DNA of 64,000 nt from Paraburkholderia sp. DHOC27 (GTDB lineage Bacteria; Pseudomonadota; Gammaproteobacteria; Burkholderiales; Burkholderiaceae): contig NZ_QVQV01000007.1 in the NCBI RefSeq assembly GCF_003429005.1, positions 124,001 through 188,000 of the forward strand, written 5' to 3'. This document shows positions 42,102 to 50,795 of the stretch, one piece after another. The position numbers and the translations under genes were made by a program. Positions within the stretch are counted from its first letter, which is position 1; every line of letters begins with the position of its first letter. A model generated the notes under the pieces. It was not told where the DNA came from and did not search any database. It saw only the letters and a list, made by a program, of their open reading frames with translations.

Positions 42102-42758
42102 CTAGAACTTCATCCCGACACCCAGCCCCACCACGACTGGATCGATACTCAACCGACCCAGTGCCTGACCGCCGAGCGACGCGTCCGTGTGCATCCAGAT
42201 CTTCTTGATGTCGGCGTTGACGAAGAACGTCTTCGTAACCTGCACATCGACGCCGGCCTGCACCGCCGGTCCAAAGCTATGGTTGGTGATTGAAACAGGC
42301 TCGCCACCTGCGCTCAGACCGTTGTTATAGAAATACGTATAGTTCAGGCCCGCGCCCAGGTATGGTCTGATGCGCCCCTGATGGTTGAAGTGATACTGGA
42401 GCAACAGCGTGGGCGGCAACACGTTCACGCCACCCAGATTGCCGAGGTTCGACGTCACCTGATGCCGCGACGTGCCGAGAATCAGCTCGACCCCGAGGTA
42501 GTCGCGGATCATGTAAGTCAGATCCAGTTCCGGGACGATCGCGTTGTTGACACCCACCTGGAGTGCCGAGAGCGTGTTGGTGGTTTCGACGTTCGGGATG
42601 ATGCTGATCGCGCGCAAACGCACGAGCACATCGCCCGCATGGATACCGTCGATACTGTCAGTGCCGGCTGCATAGGCCTGCGACATCCCCAAGCCCATGC
42701 CCAGCACACAGGCTGCGGCGATGGCTGACTTGGCGCCTTGTTTCATTCTGGTCTTCAT
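42102..42758 (-). CDS. ompW: OmpW-family outer membrane protein
   Basis: 218 residues from ATG 42758, with GGGGAACGAG upstream. The signal peptide has its hydrophobic core at SAIAAACVLGMGLGMSQAYA. The mature protein follows the 8-stranded OmpW plan: HAGDVLVRLRAISIIPN at the start, LDLTYMIRDYLGVELILG, LLQYHFNHQGRIRPYLGAGL, and a C-terminal aromatic GLGVGMKF. It forms a small hydrophobic-molecule channel in the outer membrane. It lies downstream of the flavoprotein gene on the same strand, about 70 bp... in the reverse order, so cotranscription is possible. Confidence 0.9.
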   Translation of the reverse strand: MKTRMKQGAKSAIAAACVLGMGLGMSQAYAAGTDSIDGIHAGDVLVRLRAISIIPNVETTNTLSALQVGVNNAIVPELDLTYMIRDYLGVELILGTSRHQVTSNLGNLGGVNVLPPTLLLQYHFNHQGRIRPYLGAGLNYTYFYNNGLSAGGEPVSITNHSFGPAVQAGVDVQVTKTFFVNADIKKIWMHTDASLGGQALGRLSIDPVVVGLGVGMKF

Positions 42759-42828
42759 CTCGTTCCCCGTTGTTGATAAACGTGGCGAAGATTGTCGAAG
42801 GTCTGAATGCGCCTTGGCTTGACTGGGA

Positions 42829-44019
42829 TCAACCGAGCGAAAACGTCCATCGACCTGCGACAGCCGGTCGCGCCACACCCGTCAGCAGCAACTCGATCAG
42901 GTCGTGCACGCTGCGAATCGCGTTGCCAAATGGCAAGCTCTCGCGACCCCGGAAAAACAGGCCGTTTGCGACATCGCCACGCAACGCAGCGGCAAGGCGT
43001 GTATCAATGCAGAAGTGACCGAACTTCTCGATGCCATCACGCAGGCCGCACACGCTCAGACATTCCAGTGCCGTCGGGCAGACGTTTTTCAGCGCACCGA
43101 TTTTGTCGCGAATACGGCTTTCGTTGCGCAGATAACGTGTGAGCCACGGCGTCTTGACCGCGCGAGCCGGCAGGCCGGTCACGCTGACGAATTCGACGAT
43201 GTCCTCGGGCCTCGCCTCGACCAGCACGCGCTTGAAGTTGGGGTGCGCATCACCCTCCTCCGTCACCGCGAACGGCGTGCCGATCTGCACACCATTCGCG
43301 CCAGCCGCGAGACACGTACGAACGGCCTCGTGACTGTTGATGCCACCCGCGACGATCAGCGGCACCTGCTGGCGGCTCAGGCCGAGCGAGGCAAAAATCT
43401 CCTCCACTTCCCGCAGCACGCGCGCGAAGTCGAAACGCGGGTCGTTCATGTCGGCGAGATTGGTGACGCCCAGATGGCCGCCCGCATGCGCAGGATGCTC
43501 GATCACGATGGCATCGGGCAGGCGGCCTTTTTTAATCCACTTCTTCAGCACCAGGGCAATGCCGCGGCTGTCCGAGAGAATGGGAATCAAGGCGATGTCG
43601 TGGCCTTGCGTCATATCGGGCAAATCGAGCGGCAGACCCGCGCCCATCACGATGGCATCTGCGCCGCTCTCGCACGCCACTTTCACGTAGTCGGCGTGCG
43701 CGTTGACCGCCTTCATCACGTTGACGGCGATCATGCCGCGCCCCGCGCTCAATTCGCGGGCGGCATGAATCTCACGGGTAAGCGCCGTGAGGTTCGCCCG
43801 CTCGAGCGTGGCCCGATCTGGATTCGCGCGGCACACCTCGATCAGATCCGCGTGATGGTGGCGCAGATCAATGCTGGCAATCGTGCCCATCGCGCCTTCT
43901 TGAGCCACGCTACCGGCCAGCCGGTGGGCCGAAATGCCGACCCCCATGCCGCCCTGAACGATCGGTAACAGGGAACGCCCGCGTATGACGAGCGGCGCAA
44001 AAGAATGAGATGACAACAT
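42829..44019 (-). CDS. Nitronate monooxygenase-like FMN oxidoreductase
   Basis: 396 residues from ATG 44019; upstream codons are not protein-like. It opens with a TIM-barrel typical of 2-nitropropane dioxygenase/NMO proteins: LLPIVQGGMGVGISAHRLAG (FMN phosphate region). Then come DAIVMGAGLPLDLPDMTQGH, IEHPAHAGGHLGVTNL (catalytic-type His region), PLIVAGGINSHEAVRTCLAA and GANGVQIGTPFAVTEE. These proteins oxidise alkyl nitronates or act as NAD(P)H:quinone or enoyl reductases. The C-terminal 100 residues with several Cys (KNVCPTALECLSVCGLRDGI) resemble the longer class. Precise reaction not assignable. Confidence 0.85.
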   Translation of the reverse strand: MLSSHSFAPLVIRGRSLLPIVQGGMGVGISAHRLAGSVAQEGAMGTIASIDLRHHHADLIEVCRANPDRATLERANLTALTREIHAARELSAGRGMIAVNVMKAVNAHADYVKVACESGADAIVMGAGLPLDLPDMTQGHDIALIPILSDSRGIALVLKKWIKKGRLPDAIVIEHPAHAGGHLGVTNLADMNDPRFDFARVLREVEEIFASLGLSRQQVPLIVAGGINSHEAVRTCLAAGANGVQIGTPFAVTEEGDAHPNFKRVLVEARPEDIVEFVSVTGLPARAVKTPWLTRYLRNESRIRDKIGALKNVCPTALECLSVCGLRDGIEKFGHFCIDTRLAAALRGDVANGLFFRGRESLPFGNAIRSVHDLIELLLTGVARPAVAGRWTFSLG

Positions 44020-44092
44020 GGAGGTCCGCTTTGATGAGGTAAAACATGGATAGTCGCTAATGGTGCGATGCGCGTATTGCGATAGATCAAAA

Positions 44093-44120
44093 AAAGGCGC
44101 GCCACAGCGGGCGCGCCTTT
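44093..44120 (-). terminator. Terminator of the cyo operon
   Basis: Stem AAAGGCGCGCC/GGCGCGCCTTT with loop ACAGCG. On the minus strand it is followed by a run of T (complement of the A-run at 44089-44095). It lies about 115 bp beyond the cyoD stop. Confidence 0.85.
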
Positions 44121-44233
44121 TGTGTCGGCGTGCGGCATAAAGTAGCCGCATGGCGCCGCCCGGCATCCTTTGGACGCGGGCGGTTCCTTTACGGCTAAAC
44201 CGCAGATCGACTTGACCACCGATCACGCATGAC

Positions 44234-44566
44234 TCATCGGGACATCATATTCATGCTCACGTTATGCATCACCCATACGGTGCCGCCGATGAGAATGACC
44301 GCTGCGATGGCGGTATAGCAAAGCGCCATCACATTCCACCGCTGTCCCGAGGACGTGTTCAGATGCAGGAAGAACACCAGGTGCACGACGATCTGCACGA
44401 GCGCGAGCACCGCCAGCACCAGCATGGCCGACTGCGGCGGCACCAGGCCAGACATGACCAGCCCGAACGACGCAGCCGTCAACAGCACGGCCAGCACGAA
44501 TCCAACGATGTACCCCGACAGGCTGCCGTGCGCCTCTTCTTCGTGAAGCGATTGCGTATGCGCCAT
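44234..44566 (-). CDS. cyoD: Cytochrome o ubiquinol oxidase subunit IV
   Basis: 110 residues with three TM segments: LSGYIVGFVLAVLLTAASFG, SAMLVLAVLALVQIVVHLVF and VMALCYTAIAAVILIGGTVW. This is the standard CyoD fold, which assists assembly of the CuB site. It abuts cyoC with no gap. Last gene of the operon in the window; cyoE (heme O synthase) is absent here and must be elsewhere. Confidence 0.93.
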   Translation of the reverse strand: MAHTQSLHEEEAHGSLSGYIVGFVLAVLLTAASFGLVMSGLVPPQSAMLVLAVLALVQIVVHLVFFLHLNTSSGQRWNVMALCYTAIAAVILIGGTVWVMHNVSMNMMSR

Positions 44567-45175
44567 TTAGATCACGCTCCCAAGATAGACAAACGAAAAC
44601 ACGCAGATCCATACGATGTCGAGGAAGTGCCAAAACAGGCTCAGACAGGCAAGGCGCGTGATCTCACGTTCGGACAGTTCGGGCTTGAGTACGATCTGCA
44701 CTGCCAGCACCACCATCCAGATCAGACCCACGGTGACGTGCAGCCCGTGGGTGCCCACCAGCGTGAAGAACGACGACAGGAACGCGCTACGGCTCGGACC
44801 TGCGCCTTCGGCGATCAGATGCGAGAACTCGTTCAGCTCGAAATAGAGAAACGCGAGGCCCAGTACAAAGGTGACCGCCAACCAGCCGAGCACCACGCCG
44901 GATTTGCGCTTGTGAGCACCGAGCATGGCGAAGCCGTAGGTGATACTGCTTAGCAGCAGCACCGCGGTTTCCATGGCGACGCCCGGAATGTCGAACAGAT
45001 CCTTGCCCGACGGCCCACCCGCGAACTGTTGCGACATCACGGCAAACACAGCGAAGAGCGACGCGAACAGCACGCAGTCGGTCATCAGGTACAGCCAGAA
45101 CCCGAAGACCGAGTGCGACGGAGCGTGCTCGCTCTCGAGTTCGGCCAGGTTGGCGAAATTAGTCTTTTGCAGCAT
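44567..45175 (-). CDS. cyoC: Cytochrome o ubiquinol oxidase subunit III
   Basis: 202 residues from ATG 45175, which shares its last base with the cyoB stop. Five TM segments; FGFWLYLMTDCVLFASLFAV and VGTHGLHVTVGLIWMVVLAV are typical of CyoC. It is a structural subunit of the heme-copper quinol oxidase. Confidence 0.95.
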   Translation of the reverse strand: MLQKTNFANLAELESEHAPSHSVFGFWLYLMTDCVLFASLFAVFAVMSQQFAGGPSGKDLFDIPGVAMETAVLLLSSITYGFAMLGAHKRKSGVVLGWLAVTFVLGLAFLYFELNEFSHLIAEGAGPSRSAFLSSFFTLVGTHGLHVTVGLIWMVVLAVQIVLKPELSEREITRLACLSLFWHFLDIVWICVFSFVYLGSVI

Positions 45176-47184
45176 CAGTTGACCTCCGCAGGGGCACGGA
45201 CGTTTTCACGTTTCATGAGCGCCGCCGCTCCATTTTTCTCTTCGGTCGCCCGGACCGTTTCCGCCGACAGGTAGTAGCCGTCGTTGTTGCCAAAGCTGCG
45301 GCCGATCACCGTTGCCATGATGCCGATGAGACCCAGCACCGCGAGCCACGTGATGTGCCACACGCCGGCAAAGCCCAGCAGCAGACTAAACACACCGATA
45401 AAGAAGCCCGCACTGGTATTCGAAGGCATATGAATCTCGCGATACACCACCGTCTTGCCCAGGCCCTGGCCGCTCTCCTTCATGTGAGCGAAGGCATCGA
45501 GTTCGTGCACGACCGGAATCGTCGCGAAGTTGTACACCGGCGGCGGCGACGAGGTCGCCCACTCCAGCGTGCGGCCATTCCACGGGTCGCCCGTCGTATC
45601 GCGGTAAGCCGGCAAATTGCGGTTACGCACGCTGACGATGACCTGCAGCACCTGACACACCACTCCAAGCGCGATCAATGCCACCCCACATGCGGCGATG
45701 ATCAGCCACGGATGCCATGCCGGATTGTCGTAGTGATTCAGACGGCGCGTCATGCCCATGAAGCCCAGCACATAAAGCGGCATGAACGACACATAGAAGC
45801 CGACGAACCAGAACCAGAACGCGGCCTTGCCGAGCTTTTCGTTCAGCTTGAAACCAAACACCTTGGGGAACCAGTAATGCACACCGGCCAGATAACCGAA
45901 CACCACCCCGCCGATGATCGCGTTATGGAAGTGCGCGATCAGGAACAGGCTGTTGTGCAGCACGAAGTCGGCGCCGGGAATGGCCATCATCACGCCGGTC
46001 ATGCCGCCGATCGTGAAGGTAATCATGAAGCCGATCGTCCACAGCACCGGTGCGGTAAATTCCAGGCGGCCACGGTAGATGGTGAACAGCCAGTTGAACA
46101 CTTTCACGCCGGTCGGAATTGCAATGACCATGGTCATAATGCCGAAGAAGGCGTTGACATCCGCACCCGAACCCATCGTGAAGAAGTGATGCAGCCACAC
46201 GAGAAAGGCCAGCACCGTGATCACGCACGACGCGTACACCATCGTGCGATAGCCAAACAGCGGCTTTTTCGCGAAGGTGGCGATGACTTCCGAATAGATA
46301 CCGAAGGCCGGCAGAACCAGGATGTACACTTCGGGGTGACCCCATGCCCAGATCAGGTTCAGGTACACCATCGCATTGCCACCGGCATCGTTGGTGAAGA
46401 AATGCATGCCGAGGTAACGGTCGAGACCGAGCAACGCCAGCGCGATGGTCAGAATCGGGAACGTGGCCATGATCAGGACGTTAGAGCACAGCGCCGTCCA
46501 CGTGAACACCGGCATCTTCATCAGCGTCATGCCAGGTGCGCGCATGCGGATGATGGTCACGAAGAAGTTGATGGCAGTGATCAGCGTGCCGACACCCGAG
46601 AGCTGCAGACTCCAGATGTAGTAGTCGACCCCGACGCCCGGACTGAATTGCAACTCGGAGAGCGGCGGATACGCCAGCCAGCCGGTTTGCGCGAACTCGC
46701 CAATTACCAGAGACAGGTTGATGAGGATCGCGCTGATCGCCGTCATCCAGAACGAAAGCGAGTTCAGGAACGGGAACGCCACGTCTCGCGCACCGACCTG
46801 CAACGGCACGATCAGGTTGAACAGGCCCACCATGAGCGCCATTGCCATGAAGAAAATCATGATGACGCCGTGGGCCGTGAAGATCTGATCGTAGTGATGT
46901 GGCGGCAGATAGCCCGGCGAATGGTAAGCCAGCGCCAGTTGCAGCCGCATCATGACGGCGTCCACGAAGCCGCGCAGCAGCATGAGCACGGCCACTACGA
47001 TGTACATCACGCCAATCTTCTTGTGATCGACGCTGGTGAGCCACTCGCTCCACAGCCACTTCCATTTGCCGGACCACGTCAACGCGCCCGCTACGGCGAG
47101 CACGAGGAGTACCATCACGGCCCCCGCACCCATGATGATGGGCTGATCGAACGGAATCGCCGATAGTGTCAGTTTTCCGAACAT
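45175..47184 (-). CDS. cyoB: Cytochrome o ubiquinol oxidase subunit I
   Basis: 669 residues. Heme and copper ligands are seen in FTAHGVIMIFFMAM (low-spin heme His), WAWGHPEVYILVLPAFG (CuB His and cross-linked Tyr), LVWLHHFFTMG (CuB His pair) and FLIAHFHNAIIGG (heme His pair). About 14-15 TM segments, normal for CyoB. It reduces oxygen to water with ubiquinol electrons and pumps protons. Confidence 0.97.
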   Translation of the reverse strand: MFGKLTLSAIPFDQPIIMGAGAVMVLLVLAVAGALTWSGKWKWLWSEWLTSVDHKKIGVMYIVVAVLMLLRGFVDAVMMRLQLALAYHSPGYLPPHHYDQIFTAHGVIMIFFMAMALMVGLFNLIVPLQVGARDVAFPFLNSLSFWMTAISAILINLSLVIGEFAQTGWLAYPPLSELQFSPGVGVDYYIWSLQLSGVGTLITAINFFVTIIRMRAPGMTLMKMPVFTWTALCSNVLIMATFPILTIALALLGLDRYLGMHFFTNDAGGNAMVYLNLIWAWGHPEVYILVLPAFGIYSEVIATFAKKPLFGYRTMVYASCVITVLAFLVWLHHFFTMGSGADVNAFFGIMTMVIAIPTGVKVFNWLFTIYRGRLEFTAPVLWTIGFMITFTIGGMTGVMMAIPGADFVLHNSLFLIAHFHNAIIGGVVFGYLAGVHYWFPKVFGFKLNEKLGKAAFWFWFVGFYVSFMPLYVLGFMGMTRRLNHYDNPAWHPWLIIAACGVALIALGVVCQVLQVIVSVRNRNLPAYRDTTGDPWNGRTLEWATSSPPPVYNFATIPVVHELDAFAHMKESGQGLGKTVVYREIHMPSNTSAGFFIGVFSLLLGFAGVWHITWLAVLGLIGIMATVIGRSFGNNDGYYLSAETVRATEEKNGAAALMKRENVRAPAEVN

Positions 47185-47187
47185 GAA

Positions 47188-48093
47188 TTACCTCGTCGTG
47201 CTGCAATTTTCGTTCTGCAGATCCAGAACGTGGCCGTTGTTGTACTTCGCGATGATGTTGTGGAACAGCTTCGGATCGACCGAGGCGAAGTACTGGACGG
47301 GATCTTTCTCGCTAGGCTGCGAGACGGTGTTGTATTCGTTCATGTCGAGCCGGCCCGGCGATGCCTTGACGTTTTGCACCCAGGCATCGAACTGTTGCGG
47401 GCTTTGCGCGAGTGCGCGGAATTTCATGTCCGAAAAGCCCTTGCCGCTGAAATTGGCGGATACGCCGGCGAAGTCGCCCGCGTGGTCCGCGATCAGATGC
47501 AAGCGCGTCTGCATGCCTGCCATCGCATAGATCTGGCTGCCCAAACGCGGAATGAAGAATGAGTTCATGACCGAGTCCGAGGTGATCCGAAAATTGACCG
47601 GCGTGCCGACCGGGAAAGCCACCTGATTCACCGAAGCAATGCCGAGATCCGGATAAATGAAGAGCCATTTCCAGTCGAGCGCCACCACTTCCACGTTGAT
47701 AGGCTTGACCGACGATTTGAGCGGCTTGTACGGATCGAGGTCGTGCGTGGTATTCCACGTCAGGATGCCGAGGCACAGGATGATGATGGACGGTACCGTC
47801 CAGATAACGACTTCGATTGCGGTGGAATGCGCCCATTTGGGCGCGTAGGTTGCGCGGCGATTGCTGGCGCGGTAACGCCATGCGAACCACAGCGTCATGA
47901 GGATCACCGGCACCACGACGATCAGCATCGTGAAGGTTGCCGTACCGATCAGCGTTTTTTCCGCGGCGCCGACGCTGCCTTTCGGGTCGAGCACATCAAG
48001 CTCGCTGCACCCGGAAAGACATGTTGCCAACATGGTTGTCAACGCGGCCCCAAGGGGCATCCACACCCTGTTTTTAAGGACTCCCATGTTCAT
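47188..48093 (-). CDS. cyoA: Cytochrome o ubiquinol oxidase subunit II
   Basis: 301 residues from ATG 48093, or 48087. The lipobox TCLSGCSELD (Cys near residue 29) marks a lipoprotein. Two TM segments follow (LIGTATFTMLIVVVPVILMT; IEVVIWTVPSIIILCLGILT), then the cupredoxin domain with VVALDWKWLFIYPDLGIASV. The CuA cysteines of cytochrome c oxidases are missing, as expected for a quinol oxidase. First gene of cyoABCD. Confidence 0.95.
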   Translation of the reverse strand: MNMGVLKNRVWMPLGAALTTMLATCLSGCSELDVLDPKGSVGAAEKTLIGTATFTMLIVVVPVILMTLWFAWRYRASNRRATYAPKWAHSTAIEVVIWTVPSIIILCLGILTWNTTHDLDPYKPLKSSVKPINVEVVALDWKWLFIYPDLGIASVNQVAFPVGTPVNFRITSDSVMNSFFIPRLGSQIYAMAGMQTRLHLIADHAGDFAGVSANFSGKGFSDMKFRALAQSPQQFDAWVQNVKASPGRLDMNEYNTVSQPSEKDPVQYFASVDPKLFHNIIAKYNNGHVLDLQNENCSTTR

Positions 48094-48546
48094 GATATTT
48101 GCCTGTTCTTCATTGAGTCACCCCCGATTTCTGCTGCAATGTTCTGCTGCAACTTGCAACGTGCAAGCGACGCACACAACGGTGTACGTCGCGGGATTCT
48201 ACGAAGGACAGTTCAAGGTCAATTTGATCCTGGCCAAGAAAAGCGCAGAGGGTTTGTCAAATTGAGTTGATGCGTTGACCAGGACAGAAAGCTATGTAAG
48301 AGAGCTTTGTCCAGGGACACGCGCAAGACGAATGAAGAGACGCCTGCGGCCGGCGCCGAGGTCACTTACTGGAAAGAGATGGAAAAGCGAGAACAGCGGA
48401 AGGAGTGAAGCGAACCACAGGGAAACTAAAGGGAAAAACTTCGAAACTTGCGTTGCACCCAAAGACCTGAACCGGTCTGTGGGCGTATCGGGTGCAACGC
48501 AATCACATCGACATCAGTACCACTACGACGCAGCGACGCAGTCGTA
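48094..48546. other. Intergenic region between cyoA and ybiT
   Basis: 453 bp between two minus-strand genes. The left part is the cyo promoter region. At 48451-48499 an inverted repeat (CGTTGCACCC/GGGTGCAACG) encloses a smaller one (AGACC/GGTCT). It may be the weak 3' hairpin of ybiT, ending about 48 bp beyond its stop. No gene is called. Confidence 0.5.
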
Positions 48547-50139
48547 TTACTGCACGCCCTGGCTCGCGAGGAAGTCCTCGTAGTTGCCGCCAAAGTCATA
48601 CAGCGTGCCGTCCGAACGCACCTCGATGATGCGGTTCGCCAGGCCGCTCACGAACTCGCGGTCGTGCGACACGAAAATCAGCGTGCCTTCGTACTTGTCG
48701 AGCGCGATCTGCAGCGATTCGATGGATTCCATGTCCATGTGGTTGGTCGGCTCGTCCATCAGCAGCACGTTGTGGCGGCCCAGCATCAGCTTGCCCCAGA
48801 TCATGCGGCCTTTCTCGCCACCGGAAAGCACCTTGACCGACTTGCGGATGTCGTCCGCGTTGAAGAGCAGCCGGCCCAGCGTGCCGCGCACCATCTGCTC
48901 GTCGTCGCCTTCCTTGCGATAGCCGTCAATCCAGTCCATCAGCGTGACGTCGTCAGGAAACTCTTCGTAGGTATCTTGCGGCATGTAGCCGATATTCGCG
49001 TTCTCGGCCCACTTCACCGAGCCGTGATCGGTCTTGACGCCGCCATGCAGCGAGCGCAGCAGCGTGGTCTTGCCCGCGCCGTTCTGGCCGATGATGGCAA
49101 TGCGCTCGCCCGGCTGCACGCTGATGCTGAAGTTCTGGAAAATCGTCCGGTCGTACTTCTTCGTGATGGTGTCGGCCACCACCGCGATGTTGTGCAGCTT
49201 CTTCTCGTACTCGAAGCGGATGAACGGGTTCTGCCGCGACGACGGCTTGAATTCCTCGATCTTGATCTTGTCGATCATCTTCAGACGGCTGGTGGCCTGA
49301 CGCGCCTTCGACTTGTTGGCCGAGAAGCGGCGCACGAAGTCCTGCAGGTCGGCCACGCGTTCCTTCGCCTTGGCGTTGGCGTTCTGCTGCCGCTCGCGGG
49401 CCTGCGTGCTGGCCAGCATGTAGTCGTCGTAATTGCCCGGATAGACCTTCAGCGTGCCGTAGTCCATGTCTGCCATGTGCGTGCAGACCTGATTCAGGAA
49501 GTGTCGATCGTGCGAGATGATGATCATCGTCGAGTTGTACTGGTTGAGCATGTCTTCCAGCCAACGGATCGAGTTGATGTCCAGGTTGTTGGTCGGCTCG
49601 TCCAGCAGCAGCACGTCCGGCTTCGAAAACAGCGCCTGCGCGAGCAGCACGCGCAGCTTCCAGCCCGGCGCCACGTTGCTCATCGGGCCGTTGTGGTCTT
49701 CGATGGCAATGCCAATGCCGAGCAGGAGTTCGCCCGCGCGCGCCTCGGCCGTGTAGCCGTCGTATTCGGCGAACTTGGCTTCGAGTTCGGCGGCGTGCAT
49801 GTAGTCGTCGTCGGTGGCGTCCGGGTTCGCGTAGATCGCGTCGCGCTCGGTCATGGCAGCCCACATTTCCGTGTGGCCCATCATCACGACGTCGAGCACG
49901 CGCACGTCTTCGTACGCGAACTGGTCCTGGCGCAGCTTACCGAGGCGGATATTCGGTTCCAGCATGACGTTGCCCGAACTCGGCTCCAGGTCGCTCCCCA
50001 GAATCTTCATGAACGTGGATTTGCCGCAGCCGTTCGCACCAATCAGGCCATAGCGGTTCCCTTCCCCGAATTTGACCGAGATGTTCTCGAAGAGGGGCTT
50101 TGGCCCGAATTGCATGGTGATATTTGCGGTAGACAGCAC
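48547..50139 (-). CDS. ybiT: ABC-F translation factor YbiT
   Basis: 530 residues from GTG 50139 (AAGGAC upstream); the N-terminus then reads LSTANITMQFGPKPLFENIS. Two ABC cassettes: Walker A GANGCGKSTFMKIL and GQNGAGKTTLLRSL; signatures APGWKLRVLLAQALF and LSGGEKGRMIWGKLM; Walker B VLLLDEPTNNLDI and VLLMDEPTNHMDM. The linker between them (SANKSKARQATSRLKMIDKI) is the P-site interaction motif. Strong resemblance to E. coli YbiT over the whole length. It acts at the ribosomal E site and resolves stalled translation. It has no transmembrane domain. Confidence 0.95.
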   Translation of the reverse strand: MLSTANITMQFGPKPLFENISVKFGEGNRYGLIGANGCGKSTFMKILGSDLEPSSGNVMLEPNIRLGKLRQDQFAYEDVRVLDVVMMGHTEMWAAMTERDAIYANPDATDDDYMHAAELEAKFAEYDGYTAEARAGELLLGIGIAIEDHNGPMSNVAPGWKLRVLLAQALFSKPDVLLLDEPTNNLDINSIRWLEDMLNQYNSTMIIISHDRHFLNQVCTHMADMDYGTLKVYPGNYDDYMLASTQARERQQNANAKAKERVADLQDFVRRFSANKSKARQATSRLKMIDKIKIEEFKPSSRQNPFIRFEYEKKLHNIAVVADTITKKYDRTIFQNFSISVQPGERIAIIGQNGAGKTTLLRSLHGGVKTDHGSVKWAENANIGYMPQDTYEEFPDDVTLMDWIDGYRKEGDDEQMVRGTLGRLLFNADDIRKSVKVLSGGEKGRMIWGKLMLGRHNVLLMDEPTNHMDMESIESLQIALDKYEGTLIFVSHDREFVSGLANRIIEVRSDGTLYDFGGNYEDFLASQGVQ

Positions 50140-50446
50140 GGCGCGTCCTTTGAAGATGGTTTGCAGCGAACAACCCAATATTTTAGCAGGTTATCAAGAT
50201 GTTAGGCCGTTTCGGGGGCGTTTCTGTGGCGGGATCCGGACCGGCGGGCGGCGCTCTTGGCACCGGATCGTTGTTCTGCCGGGTTGATTTCGGCTGATCC
50301 GGCAGCAAAGACAGCAGGCATGCGACGTGCGCCAGCTTGTGACAGACGCAAGGCAAACCCAAGGCAAACCCACGGCCAACCCAAGGCTCGTTGCTGCAGG
50401 CCCGTTGCCTATACTTTTTTCACCAACCCGGAAGAAGGAGGAGAAG
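50140..50446. other. Intergenic region with 11-bp tandem repeats
   Basis: About 300 bp between divergent ybiT and the dodecin gene. The notable content is the 11-bp tandem repeat at 50349-50387; the dodecin ribosome site GAAGGAGGAG follows. No gene is called. Confidence 0.5.
50349..50387. repeat. Tandem repeat, 11-bp unit, about 3.5 copies
   Basis: CAAGGCAAACC occurs at 50349-50359 and 50360-50370, CACGGCCAACC at 50371-50381, then a partial CAAGGC. It lies 60 bp upstream of the dodecin start, so copy-number change could alter its expression or spacing. Confidence 0.8.
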
Positions 50447-50653
50447 ATGAAAGATCACGTCTACAAGCAGATCGAATTGACCGGCTCGTCGGAGAAGTCG
50501 AGCGACGACGCGGTGCGCACCGCGATTGAAAAAGCGTCCAAAACCCTGCGCAATCTGCACTGGTTCGAAGTCACCGAAACGCGGGGCCACATCGAGGGCG
50601 ACAAGGTCGTGCACTGGCAGGTGACGATCAAGGTGGGGTTGCGCATCGAATAG
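50447..50653 (+). CDS. Dodecin (flavin-binding small protein)
   Basis: 68 residues from ATG 50447, with a strong GGAGGAG. The whole protein follows the dodecin pattern: VYKQIELTGSSEKSSDDAVR, then TLRNLHWFEVTETRGHIEGD and VVHWQVTIKVGLRIE. The conserved Trp in NLHWFEV stacks on flavin. Dodecins form dodecamers that store and shield riboflavin or FMN in the cytoplasm. Followed by a strong terminator. Confidence 0.93.
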   Translation: MKDHVYKQIELTGSSEKSSDDAVRTAIEKASKTLRNLHWFEVTETRGHIEGDKVVHWQVTIKVGLRIE

Positions 50654-50702
50654 TGAGCGGCGCGTCGGCCATCGCGCGTCAGTCGGATCATTGGCCGGAT
50701 GC

Positions 50703-50733
50703 AAAAAAGCTGCGCCCTTGGGCGCAGCTTTTT
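50703..50733. terminator. Bidirectional terminator between dodecin and the BMP operon
   Basis: Stem AAAAAGCTGCGCCC/GGGCGCAGCTTTTT with a two-base loop. The A-run on the left and T-run on the right allow function in both directions for the convergent genes. Confidence 0.9.
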
Positions 50734-50795
50734 AAATGCCGCGAAAGCGGCGGCGGCCGGAGCACCTTCCCACCGCCACCATCACGTCACCGTCG

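Noticed and set aside
45355..47166. A 603-codon open frame antisense to cyoB
   Set aside because: It is a mirror of high-GC codon bias in cyoB; its translation is His/Arg/Gln-rich with no domain, and cyoB is unmistakable.
48275..48583. 102-codon plus-strand frame between cyoA and ybiT
   Set aside because: Arg/Lys/Ser-rich product with no ribosome site; the region contains a nested inverted repeat better read as an RNA hairpin.
48448..50205. A 585-codon open frame antisense to ybiT
   Set aside because: Same shadow effect; low-complexity Val/Arg/His-rich product and no ribosome site, while YbiT matches over its full length.
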